The notes below the pieces were generated by a model that was not told the origin of the DNA, ran no database searches, and saw only the letters and a list, made by a program, of their open reading frames with translations. Source: an uncultured Bacteroidota bacterium (GTDB lineage Bacteria > Bacteroidota > Bacteroidia > Chitinophagales > Chitinophagaceae). Taken from it: 6,171 nucleotides of DNA. Every line of letters begins with the position of its first letter. Within the stretch, counting starts at the first letter, position 1. The position numbers were made by a program, and so were the translations under genes. Below are positions 1-6,001 of this stretch, in pieces. The stretch is taken from positions 1 through 6,171 of the forward strand of contig CAIVHI010000191.1 in the NCBI GenBank assembly GCA_903905685.1, in the 5' to 3' direction.

Positions 1-221
1 CTGTGGTCGCGGTTTACTTGTTTTATGGCTTCGGACTCGGACTATATTTGAAAACGACGCCCGTACAAAACATGGGTATTGCACTTGCTCTTTTCGCGAT
101 TCAGGCAGTGCTGTCCGATTTCTGGCTTCGCAAATACTCCTATGGACCGGTGGAATGGTTGCTGCGTGTGGTCACTATGTGGCAATGGTATCCGATTAAG
201 AAGGGCGCTCCGTCCAAATAG
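1..221 (+). CDS. DUF418-family membrane protein, C-terminal fragment
   Basis: Only the last 72 or so codons are present. The reading frame is open from the window edge to TAG at 219-221, so the gene is cut by the window and not necessarily broken. The visible part has two hydrophobic segments (roughly the first 15 residues and the stretch around MGIALALFAIQAVLSDFWL). A short aromatic and basic tail follows, with YGPVEWLLRVVTMWQWYP. A G-P-x-E-W-L-x-R motif just before the C-terminus is typical of DUF418, a family of polytopic inner-membrane proteins of unknown biochemical function. The assignment rests on this tail motif plus the membrane topology. There is no evidence here for substrate or pathway. 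The GTG at position 3 is simply an in-frame codon and should not be taken as the start. Confidence 0.72.
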   Translation, partial: VVAVYLFYGFGLGLYLKTTPVQNMGIALALFAIQAVLSDFWLRKYSYGPVEWLLRVVTMWQWYPIKKGAPSK

Positions 222-270
222 GTCGTAGTTTCCGAGCATTACCCACTGCTACCCAAAAACCCTTTCTCCG

Positions 271-278
271 TACCTTTG
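271..278 (+). promoter_or_regulatory. Candidate Bacteroidota -7 promoter box upstream of lptE
   Basis: TACCTTTG matches the Bacteroidota -7 consensus TAnnTTTG exactly and lies in the 65-base gap between the DUF418-type gene and lptE. I find no TTTG-type -33 element about 19 bases upstream, so this is a half-site only. If used, transcription would begin at about 284-286, almost at the lptE start codon. That would give a leaderless or very short-leader message. Confidence 0.4.
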
Positions 279-286
279 AGCGTTCT

Positions 287-793
287 ATGTTTATGAAACA
301 GGTTTGGGTCGTTTGCGTCTTAATGGCATGTGCCGTATTTAGTGGGTGCGGCATCTACAGTTTTACGGGGGCAACCATTGAGGGTAAGAACCTCTATATC
401 CACCAATTGGATAACCGCGCCCGCAACATCGTTCCGAGCTTGGCATCTACACTCACCGATAAGTTGCGCAGCCGCATTCTCTCCCAAACCGGACTTGCTC
501 CCGTCATTACCGATGATGCCGACTATGAAATCTCTGGCGCCATTACCTCTTATGAAGTAACGGTAACGGGCGCGCAGAGCGTACAGGTGGCTACAAAGAA
601 CCGACTGACCATTGCCGTACAGGTTGTTTTTAAGAATAGGCTGAACGACAAATCGAACTTCACGCAAACCTTCACCCGGTTTTCCGACTTCGATGCATCG
701 CAAGCATTGCAGAATGTGGAAAACGCACTTATTGAGGACATCGGCAACCAGTTGGCCGACGACATCTTCAATAAGGCATTTGTAAATTGGTAA
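287..793 (+). CDS. lptE: LptE-family LPS-assembly lipoprotein
   Basis: LptE is the outer-membrane lipoprotein that plugs and supports LptD in the LPS translocon. The 168-residue protein starts with a short lipoprotein signal: Lys4, a hydrophobic core, then the lipobox FSGC with the lipidated cysteine at residue 21. Just after it comes GIYSFTGATIEG, the signature opening of Bacteroidota LptE. The middle contains KNRLTIAVQVVFKN and the end reads DIFNKAFVNW, both matching the LptE pattern (NRLTI...V.V.F.N and DIFN.A..NW). Length (about 170 aa) is normal. ATG at 287 and ATG at 293 (MKQVWVV) are both possible starts and differ by two residues. The -7 box at 271-278 slightly favours 293. The next gene begins 102 bases downstream on the same strand, so the two may be co-transcribed with secG. 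LPS function follows from the family, not from an experiment. Confidence 0.9.
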   Translation: MFMKQVWVVCVLMACAVFSGCGIYSFTGATIEGKNLYIHQLDNRARNIVPSLASTLTDKLRSRILSQTGLAPVITDDADYEISGAITSYEVTVTGAQSVQVATKNRLTIAVQVVFKNRLNDKSNFTQTFTRFSDFDASQALQNVENALIEDIGNQLADDIFNKAFVNW

Positions 794-895
794 GGTGGTG
801 CCCCGCATTACGGACAGGAATTACGAAAATCATTAGTTACTTTGCATTTTAACCGCAGGTTGTTCTAAAAACGCCTTAAAGCAGCCCCGACACGC

Positions 896-2377
896 ATGCC
901 CGACCAACAAGCCATAGTAGCCATTTTCGATTTGTTGAACAACAAATCCCCTCTTACGCCGGGAGCAACCAAAATGATTGACGGCATAGCGAAGTCGTAC
1001 CCCTACTTCATTCCGGCACGCTACATCAAGGCCATGGATGCCTACAGGCGGAACCCGGGCGCGCCGATGTATCGCCCGTTGGTGGCCGGATATACGGGCA
1101 ACCCCATACTTTTTCAGGAATTGCTGGATAATGCGGTGGGAGCCGGGCCCTACAGGGAGGGCGATGTGGACCCGTTCCTGCCGGTGCGCGAGCACGACAT
1201 CGCCTTCGACGGCAAGCGTGCCAGCAGTGTTTTTGATGAAGCCTTTGATGATACCGGATTCCGGACGCCAAACCAACGTGGTGAATCGACCGCAATAGCA
1301 CGCCCCGCACCTGTGGCGCCCGCAGGCAACATTTTTCAAGAAAATGTTGAAGAAATAGAAGATGCCGTATTCGAAGAAAGTGCTGCTCCCGCCGATGTTG
1401 CCGGAAATTGGTTTGAAAGCGACCCCGTGGCCGATGCTAGCCCAACTCCAAAAGAAGGTTTCGGAGCAGACCCGAGGAAACTTCAGGAAGAGGCAGATGC
1501 TATGATTAGGGAGTTTATGGCCAAGCAAGGGATGGCGCAGCCCGAAGCCGAACCCATTATGGATGCCACGGAAATCTCTTTACCCCCCACAGAGGAACTC
1601 AACCGGGCTCCGTTTACCGTTGCCGAGGTGATAGAAGCCCCCACCCAATCTCTAGCTGAAGCAGCACAAGCGGAAACCGCGCGCGTTGCCGACCACGCAC
1701 AAAACGAACTTGCCGACCTTGCCGATAAGCTACCTCAGGAAGAATTGCATGACCCTGCGGGCATCCTCCATGGCTATGTGTCGGACACCGTAGATAAGGT
1801 TGTTCCGGAATACGGGCACGGACTGTTACAACATGAGAACACTGCCGACCATGCAACAACGGAGGCTGCCGATTTGGCCGCCAAAGAGACCGAAAGTCTG
1901 GTTAGCCCAATTTTTACCGAAGACTACTTCCTGCAACAAGGTGTGCATATACCCAACGAGGTACCTGCCGATTTGGACGGGCTCAATACCGCGGGTGGCG
2001 AATCTCATGAAGACAAGTCGTTGATGGTGATGATGCGGTTCAATGAATGGCTGATGCACTTCAAATCGAAGATGGACGCGGAATCGAGCGAACCCGACGA
2101 CAACAGGCACCAAAAAAGCATATGGCAGAAGGAGCAGTTGGCGGCGGCAATAGAGGAGGAAAATGACGAAATACCCGAAGAGGTTTTCGATTTGGCTATG
2201 ACCTCCATTCATCGTGAAGAAGGATTGGTGAGCGAGTCGCTGGCCGAAATATACCTGAAACAGGGCAAGTATGACAAGGCCGTGGAGATGTTCAGAAAAT
2301 TAGGTTTGCGCAATCCTGAAAAAAGTACGTACTTTGCCGCCAAAGCTGAAGAAATAATTAAAGAAAAATTATCATGA
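896..2377 (+). CDS. Hypothetical protein with C-terminal TPR-like repeat, coupled to secG
   Basis: A 493-residue protein without signal peptide or membrane segment, so probably cytoplasmic. The N-terminus (about 1-90) is a compact, likely helical domain with IVAIFDLLNN and KSYPYFIPARYIKAMDAY. Residues about 120-335 are rich in Ala, Glu, Pro and Asp and look disordered and acidic. Two short motifs then stand out: EDYFLQQGV (about 342-350) and FNEWL (382-386), the latter followed by a Lys-containing helix. The end (about 444-493) forms one TPR-like helical pair, SLAEIYLKQGKYDKAVEMF, with typical Leu, Tyr, Gly and Ala spacing. ATG at 896 is the only reasonable start, because an in-frame TAA lies at 866-868. 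The stop overlaps the secG start as ATGA, implying translational coupling. From memory, similar proteins occur between lptE and secG in other Bacteroidota. Function unknown; one repeat and a disordered linker suggest a scaffold or adaptor, which is inference. Confidence 0.85.
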   Translation: MPDQQAIVAIFDLLNNKSPLTPGATKMIDGIAKSYPYFIPARYIKAMDAYRRNPGAPMYRPLVAGYTGNPILFQELLDNAVGAGPYREGDVDPFLPVREHDIAFDGKRASSVFDEAFDDTGFRTPNQRGESTAIARPAPVAPAGNIFQENVEEIEDAVFEESAAPADVAGNWFESDPVADASPTPKEGFGADPRKLQEEADAMIREFMAKQGMAQPEAEPIMDATEISLPPTEELNRAPFTVAEVIEAPTQSLAEAAQAETARVADHAQNELADLADKLPQEELHDPAGILHGYVSDTVDKVVPEYGHGLLQHENTADHATTEAADLAAKETESLVSPIFTEDYFLQQGVHIPNEVPADLDGLNTAGGESHEDKSLMVMMRFNEWLMHFKSKMDAESSEPDDNRHQKSIWQKEQLAAAIEEENDEIPEEVFDLAMTSIHREEGLVSESLAEIYLKQGKYDKAVEMFRKLGLRNPEKSTYFAAKAEEIIKEKLS

Positions 2378-2658
2378 TCGTTTTCCTGACCTTGCTCATA
2401 ATGATTGCCTGTATAGTGCTTGCCTTGATCATCCTCGTGCAAAATCCCAAGGGCGGTGGCCTCTCCGGCTCGTTTGGCAGTATGAGCTCCCAAGTGATGG
2501 GCGTGAAGCAGTCGTCCGATGTGATGGAAAAAGGTACTTGGATTGGCGTTGGTGCCATTGCAGGCCTGTGCATCATCTCGGTGTTCTTCTTCCAAAAACC
2601 CCAAGGTGCCGACAATGGCAAAGCCCAACAGCGCACCAATACTTCGAAAACGAAGTAA
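2374..2658 (+). CDS. secG: Preprotein translocase subunit SecG
   Basis: SecG is the small accessory subunit of the inner-membrane SecYEG channel and assists SecA-driven protein export. The 94-residue protein has the family architecture: transmembrane helix 1 at about 2-22, the conserved loop LVQNPKGGGLSGSFG at 21-35, a polar stretch, and transmembrane helix 2 at about 55-73. A hydrophilic Lys/Gln/Thr-rich tail follows. The Q-x-x-K-G-G-G-L type loop is the diagnostic SecG signature. Its ATG (2374-2376) overlaps the TGA of the preceding gene, so it is likely translated by re-initiation from that gene. The stop codon (2656-2658) lies inside a hairpin that may end the transcript. Confidence 0.95.
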   Translation: MIVFLTLLIMIACIVLALIILVQNPKGGGLSGSFGSMSSQVMGVKQSSDVMEKGTWIGVGAIAGLCIISVFFFQKPQGADNGKAQQRTNTSKTK

Positions 2659-2663
2659 TTGGT
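2635..2663 (+). terminator. Hairpin across the secG stop codon, possible terminator
   Basis: ACCAAT-ACTTCG (2635-2646), loop AAAA (2647-2650), then CGAAGT (2651-2656), a bulged A (2657) and ATTGGT (2658-2663). This is a 12-bp stem with one bulge, checked base by base. It sits at the end of the lptE-TPR-secG group and faces a convergent gene, where a terminator is expected. The bases after it are only moderately T-rich (AGAATTATTGGTTTG) with no clean T-tract. It could therefore be an mRNA 3'-end stabiliser or a weak terminator rather than a strong intrinsic one. Confidence 0.5.
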
Positions 2664-2986
2664 AGAATTATTGGTTTGAGTTCTTGAAGTCGTGAGTTTG
2701 ACGTCTTGGTGTGTAGTTTAAGATTTTCTTTTCTCAAGGGCTCATTATCAAAATGCGCACCCAACGGTAGAGGTTTACGATGCATTTTCCAAAAAGTATC
2801 TCTTTATCGGTACTGGCGTTAGTGTAATAGTTAAGGCTGTTGAATTTCAATGTATAGACCGGGCCAGGAGGAACAAAAGCAGTAGGGCTTTTGTCAACAT
2901 ATTCAGAGTGTGTTGAACTTACACGCCCTCTTTTGTCTTGCTAATATTCTGTTTTTTATAAATGCCTCGCCAGAGGAACCCGTTTC
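2659..2986. other. Convergent intergenic region without a credible gene
   Basis: This 328-base stretch separates secG (plus strand) from the YrdC-domain gene (minus strand). It is more AT-rich than its neighbours and I see no convincing protein-coding frame or tRNA. The part 2815-2927 has nested inverted complementarity, described separately. The rest (2664-2814 and 2928-2986) shows no clear structure apart from a T6 run at 2952-2957 and a weak 5-bp hairpin near the minus-strand gene's stop (2974-2988). Confidence 0.6.
2815..2927. ncRNA. Candidate structured RNA element, identity unknown
   Basis: The ends are complementary: GGCGT then GTAA (2815-2819 and 2824-2827, with TAGT bulged between) pairs with TTACACGCC (2919-2927). 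Inside, CT plus TTGAAT (2837-2845, one G bulged) can pair with ATTCAGAG (2901-2908), and ATGT (2850-2853) with ACAT (2897-2900). A perfect 8-bp hairpin lies at the apex, ACAAAAGC / GCTTTTGT (2873-2880 and 2887-2894, loop AGTAGG). The result is a rod of about 113 bases with a large internal bubble (2828-2836 against 2909-2918). An alternative hairpin, 2894-2903 with 2907-2916, competes with the middle stem. No exact TAnnTTTG promoter was found for either strand, so strand and expression are unknown. It may also be only a terminator region or chance pairing. Confidence 0.2.
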
Positions 2987-3616
2987 CTATTGATTCACCA
3001 AGTGTAGCCGCTCCAAGCTTCCGGCCCCTTCGCGCACCACGACGGGTGCACCGGATGTACAGTCGATGATGGTGGAAAATACGGTATTGCCGATGCCACC
3101 ATCTATAACGATGTCTACCTGCCTGCCGAAGATTTCCTGCATCACCTCGGGGTCAGTGTAATATTCTACATCCACCTTCATGGGTAGCGAAGTACTCATG
3201 ATGGGATGACCCAACTCCCGAAGCAGGGCCTGGCAGGTCTTGTTGTCGGGCACGCGGATGCCAACGGTGTCTTTCTTGGTCTTCAGCAACTTAGGCACCT
3301 GCTTGCTGGCCTGCAAAATGAAGGTATAAGGGCCGGGCAGCGCCGCCTTCAGCAATCGGAACATGGGGGTGTCTACACTTTTGGCGAAATCGCTGAGGTG
3401 ACTGAGGTCGCTGCAAATAAACGAGAACTGCGCCTTCTTCACGTCTACCCCCTTGATGGCGGCCACACGGGCTATGGCTTCGGGATTGTATATGTCGCAG
3501 CCGATGCCGTAAATGGAATCGGTAGGATATATGATAACCCCTCCCCTCTTGAGGCACTCCACCACCGTTTTGATGTTCCGTTCGTTCGGATTGTCGGGAT
3601 GAATGGGGAGTAGCAT
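2987..3616 (-). CDS. YrdC/Sua5-domain protein, YciO-like (annotated type: L-threonylcarbamoyladenylate synthase)
   Basis: A 209-residue single-domain YrdC-fold protein. The family includes TsaC/Sua5, which makes threonylcarbamoyl-AMP from threonine, bicarbonate and ATP for tRNA t6A37. Family motifs seen: GGVIIYPTDSIYGIGCD (25-41), LPGPYTFIL (93-101), VGIRVPD (118-124), STSLP (141-145), VDIVIDGG (167-174) and APVVVREGAG (190-199). It resembles E. coli YciO closely as I recall it, including the start IHPDNP (5-10), FxxxCxDLSxLS at 64-75 and STSL. Canonical TsaC motifs are altered: the K-x-R-x-x-x-K-P region reads IKGVDVKKAQFSF (54-66), and the usual S-x-S-A-N motif is STSLP. The exact activity is therefore uncertain. 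It has no C-terminal Sua5 domain. ATG at 3614-3616 gives an alignment-complete N-terminus. It converges on secG and diverges from the OstA-like gene, so it is probably a single-gene transcript. Confidence 0.88.
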   Translation of the reverse strand: MLLPIHPDNPNERNIKTVVECLKRGGVIIYPTDSIYGIGCDIYNPEAIARVAAIKGVDVKKAQFSFICSDLSHLSDFAKSVDTPMFRLLKAALPGPYTFILQASKQVPKLLKTKKDTVGIRVPDNKTCQALLRELGHPIMSTSLPMKVDVEYYTDPEVMQEIFGRQVDIVIDGGIGNTVFSTIIDCTSGAPVVVREGAGSLERLHLVNQ

Positions 3617-3631
3617 GGCTGAAAAATTTCC

Positions 3632-3639
3632 TAAAGTTA
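3632..3639 (-). promoter_or_regulatory. Possible -7 box for the YrdC-domain gene
   Basis: Read on the minus strand this is TAACTTTA, one mismatch (final A for G) from TAnnTTTG. It lies 15 bases upstream of the ATG at 3616. No TTTG -33 element is present at the expected distance. If used, the leader would be under ten bases. Confidence 0.3.
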
Positions 3640-3746
3640 CCGAATTTCACCCTATGTCCGTTCGCCCCCGGGTTTTGTATCCCGCTTACCCACTATTGGA
3701 TGCCAAACCCGACCGGTTTTAACGTAAACACAAATGGCATTTTGGT

Positions 3747-3754
3747 TACATTTG
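3747..3754 (+). promoter_or_regulatory. Candidate -7 promoter box for the OstA-like gene
   Basis: TACATTTG followed by CA matches the Bacteroidota -7 consensus TAnnTTTG exactly. It lies downstream of the ATG at 3734 and 51 bases upstream of the GTG at 3806. A transcript starting about seven bases after the box, near 3761, would lack the ATG at 3734 and have a leader of about 45 bases before the GTG. A -33 TTTG at 19-20 bases upstream is not visible. Confidence 0.45.
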
Positions 3755-3805
3755 CAGACCTCCGAAGGCTGTTCATATACCTTACGGACGGTAACAAACT
3801 GCCCG

Positions 3806-5728
3806 GTGCCTTCAATCCGCTACATACTCCTTTGTCTGGCCGGCCTCTCGGCTTGGTTTGTCACGCCCATTGCCGCCCAATCGCACGACAGTGCCAAGAG
3901 TGTGCCCGTCAACATCACGTCCGACTTCATTATACATACCAAGACCGATACCGCAGAATATAACCGGTTTGTGGGCAATGCCGTTTTTATACAGGAATCC
4001 GACACCCTGACTTGCGACTCGCTGGTGCAGAATACCTTGACCAAAAACATTGAGGCTTACAGCAATGTGAAAATACGCCAGACCGACGGCACGCAGGCGC
4101 AAAGCGACTTCCTGCGCTATACGTCGTCGGCACGGTTGGCTTACCTGCACGACAATGTGGTGCTTACCGATGGGCGCAACCGCCTCACCACCCGCGACCT
4201 CACTTACGACTTGGGCACCAAAACCGGGGTATACACCAACGGCGGCCGCCTCACTACCGACTCCACCATTGTGACCAGCACCAATGGCGAGTATCATGTG
4301 AACACCAAAGATGCCCGTTTTAAGGAAAAGGTGGTGGTTAACGATGTTCGGTATAAAATAGTCTCGGACGACTTGGGCTACAATACCGGCACGAGATTGG
4401 TGACGTTCTATGCGCCATCGGTTGTGACGTCGGATAGTGGCAAGTCGGTGTTGCGCACCTCCAACGGCACTTATGAGAGCGGCACCGGCACGGCGCACTT
4501 CTTTGGACGGTCGTCGGTTTTCAACGAAGACCACTACTTGGAGGGCGATACCATTTTCTACAACAAGGCCACCGGTTATGGGTTTGCCGACGGCAAAGTC
4601 ATAACCATCGATACCGGCCACCACTCCAAGCTGTATTGCGGACACTTGGAGTATTTCAAATTCAGGCGGGTGATGTGGGCCACCGGCAAGCCGGTATTGG
4701 AACAGGTGAACGGCAAAGACACCATATATATAAGGGCCGACACCTTCTACTCCTTCCCCACAGCGCGACTACCCTTGGATACCGCCAAGAAGGGTAGGAA
4801 GGGGAAGTTTAACGATACCCTCGCGGGTAAGGGCGCAGTAGTGACCGACACCGCCCACCATGCCGGCGACACGGTGAAGACGGTTATGGTGAATGCGGCA
4901 ATTCAAAACGACAATGGTGCTACGGCAGGGGCTAACGATGCCGCGCCCTTCAGCGCACAAGGCTTGAAAATAGTGCTGCCCGACTCCGTTCATTCCGATA
5001 GTCCTGCGGCTGTGCATCCTACCCCGCCGCCACCGACCAGCAAGAAATCAGCACCGCCGACGGCAGGCAAGGGCGGCAAGAAGACGGCCAAGGGAAGTAA
5101 GTTGACCCTGCCCAAGGTGGTGAAGAAAGACACCACCGCTGCCGACACCACAGCGCCATTGGTATTTGTGGGCTACCACCACGTGAAGATATTTTCCGAC
5201 TCGCTGCAAGGCCTGTGCGACAGCATCAGCTACTCCCGTGCCGACTCCACCATCCGCATGATATACAGCCCTATAGCATGGTCTCACCTGAGCCAGATAA
5301 CGGGCGACACCATCCTGCTGCACCTTAGCGATAGCGGCAAGTTGAAGAGCATGTATGTGCCCAACAATGCCTTTGTGGTCTCTCAAACCGGCCCCGAAAA
5401 GGCCCATATGTTCGACCAAGTGCAGGGCAAGACCATAACGGGCTACTTCGAAAAGAATACCATAACGCAACTGGTGGTGGTGCCCGATGCACAGTCTATC
5501 TACTACTCCAAAGACTCCAAGGGTGCCTATATAGGCGAGAGCGAGGCTTCCAGCGAGTTGATGAAGGTGTTTTTCGAGCAACAGCAGGTGTACCGCATCA
5601 TCTTTGAGCGCGACATCACCCAGACCCTCACCCCTATGGACCAGGTAGACATACCCGGTGCCCACCTGAGCCGCTTCCAATGGCTGATGGATACCCGTCC
5701 TAAGGCCAAGGCCGAGCTGTTCGAGTAG
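3806..5728 (+). CDS. OstA-like (LptA/OstA_2-type) exported protein
   Basis: OstA/LptA-type beta-jellyroll proteins form the periplasmic bridge that carries LPS toward LptD. From GTG 3806 the product is 640 residues. It opens with a good signal peptide: Arg5, hydrophobic ILLCLAGLSAWFV, and likely cleavage after PIAA or IAAQ at about 24-25. ATG at 3734 would add 24 polar residues in front and spoil it. The mature part has repeated OstA-type units, each with an extracellular-style G-x-A/V ... D-T/S ... C-D-S or D-x-L-x-Y pattern, for example GNAVFIQESDTLTCDSL and YSNVKIRQTDG. About residues 328-455 are a low-complexity insert rich in Lys, Pro, Thr and Ala (PTPPPPTSKKSAPP). The OstA-like pattern then resumes (VKIFSDSLQGLCDSISY, GYFEKNTITQLVV). 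The C-terminal tail is FERDITQTLTPMDQVDIPG. There is no membrane segment after the signal, so it is probably periplasmic. It has its own promoter-like box and no close partner gene. Confidence 0.82.
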   Translation: MPSIRYILLCLAGLSAWFVTPIAAQSHDSAKSVPVNITSDFIIHTKTDTAEYNRFVGNAVFIQESDTLTCDSLVQNTLTKNIEAYSNVKIRQTDGTQAQSDFLRYTSSARLAYLHDNVVLTDGRNRLTTRDLTYDLGTKTGVYTNGGRLTTDSTIVTSTNGEYHVNTKDARFKEKVVVNDVRYKIVSDDLGYNTGTRLVTFYAPSVVTSDSGKSVLRTSNGTYESGTGTAHFFGRSSVFNEDHYLEGDTIFYNKATGYGFADGKVITIDTGHHSKLYCGHLEYFKFRRVMWATGKPVLEQVNGKDTIYIRADTFYSFPTARLPLDTAKKGRKGKFNDTLAGKGAVVTDTAHHAGDTVKTVMVNAAIQNDNGATAGANDAAPFSAQGLKIVLPDSVHSDSPAAVHPTPPPPTSKKSAPPTAGKGGKKTAKGSKLTLPKVVKKDTTAADTTAPLVFVGYHHVKIFSDSLQGLCDSISYSRADSTIRMIYSPIAWSHLSQITGDTILLHLSDSGKLKSMYVPNNAFVVSQTGPEKAHMFDQVQGKTITGYFEKNTITQLVVVPDAQSIYYSKDSKGAYIGESEASSELMKVFFEQQQVYRIIFERDITQTLTPMDQVDIPGAHLSRFQWLMDTRPKAKAELFE

Positions 5729-5819
5729 GCAGGCGGCGGCACGAAAAGCCATCCCACCCATCTGACCGGCATCATGAAATAAGCTGACGGCCATCAGCAA
5801 CCGGAGAAAGGCGCGGTTT

Positions 5820-5827
5820 TAATTTTG
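5820..5827 (+). promoter_or_regulatory. Candidate -7 promoter box in the gap after the OstA-like gene
   Basis: TAATTTTG is an exact match to TAnnTTTG, lying 91 bases after the OstA-like stop where no protein gene follows. Transcription would start at about 5833-5835 and run into the terminator at 5961-5992. No TTTG -33 element is seen at the usual distance. Confidence 0.35.
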
Positions 5828-5831
5828 TGTA

Positions 5832-5992
5832 GTTGCAGGCCACAACGGCAGCGTTGGAGACAGCCGCAACGATACCGAAATCAATTCCAATAGCTGCAAA
5901 TAGTTTTAAGCATCGACCTTAAAACATACATCACATCTGTTCGACATCATACCTCTGCACAAAAAAATCCCGTCGGTAGCGGGATTTTTTTT
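5832..5992 (+). ncRNA. Candidate small RNA with three successive hairpins
   Basis: No usable open reading frame is present, but ordered structure is. First, a two-tier stem-loop: GTTGC, bulged A, GGC (5832-5840) pairs with GCCGCAAC (5863-5870). It encloses CAACG-GCAG-CGTTG (5843-5856) with a tetraloop. Second, a perfect 8-bp hairpin GTTTTAAG / CTTAAAAC (5903-5910 and 5918-5925) with loop CATCGAC. Third, a strong terminator hairpin at 5961-5992. A -7 box lies just upstream (5820-5827) at the right distance for the RNA to start with the first stem. Promoter, structure and terminator fit a transcript of about 160 bases. I do not recognise it as a known RNA family. It could instead be the 3' untranslated region of the OstA-like gene. 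Confidence 0.35.
5961..5992. terminator. Strong bidirectional intrinsic terminator
   Basis: AAAAAAATCCCG (5961-5972), loop TCGGTAG (5973-5979), CGGGATTTTTTTT (5980-5992). The stem is 12 bp, G+C-rich at the loop end and A/T at the base. The T8 run on the plus strand and A7 run on the other side make it work in both directions. It ends any transcript of the OstA-like gene or the candidate sRNA and separates it from the tRNA promoter, which begins ten bases later. Confidence 0.88.
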
Positions 5993-6001
5993 GGGGAAAG
6001 G

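Noticed and set aside
837..844. TTACTTTG followed by CA, similar to a -7 promoter box ahead of the TPR-tail gene
   Set aside because: It breaks the consensus at the key TA pair and has no -33 element at the right spacing; co-transcription with lptE is as likely.
833..1528. 231-codon open frame on the minus strand opposite the TPR-tail gene
   Set aside because: It is antisense to a well-supported gene; its translation shows no family motif, signal or sensible domain and reflects the codon bias of the real gene.
2850..2885. Tiny frame of 11 codons (MYRPGQEEQKQ) preceded by AT-rich sequence
   Set aside because: Too short, no ribosome-binding support or regulatory context, and it lies inside the self-complementary region.
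2854..2890. Resemblance of CCAGGAGGAAC...AGCAGTAGGG to the SRP RNA domain IV loop
   Set aside because: The required symmetric and asymmetric loop motif around the GGAA tetraloop (CC-GGAA-GG with flanking CAGG and AGCA) is not present, so the likeness is superficial.
2974..2988. Hairpin AGGAA / TTCCT at the stop codon of the YrdC-domain gene as a minus-strand terminator
   Set aside because: Only five base pairs, and the bases that follow on the minus strand do not form a T-tract.
3700..3963. 87-codon plus-strand frame overlapping the start of the OstA-like gene
   Set aside because: It crosses the promoter box and the signal-peptide region in another frame and has no recognisable features.
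3812..4645. 277-codon open frame on the minus strand opposite the OstA-like gene
   Set aside because: Its translation has no recognisable motif, and the plus strand encodes repeated OstA-type units with a signal peptide across the same bases.
5048..5800. 250-codon open frame on the minus strand over the end of the OstA-like gene
   Set aside because: It is His/Leu/Val-rich shadow sequence without motifs and runs through the low-complexity insert of the real gene.
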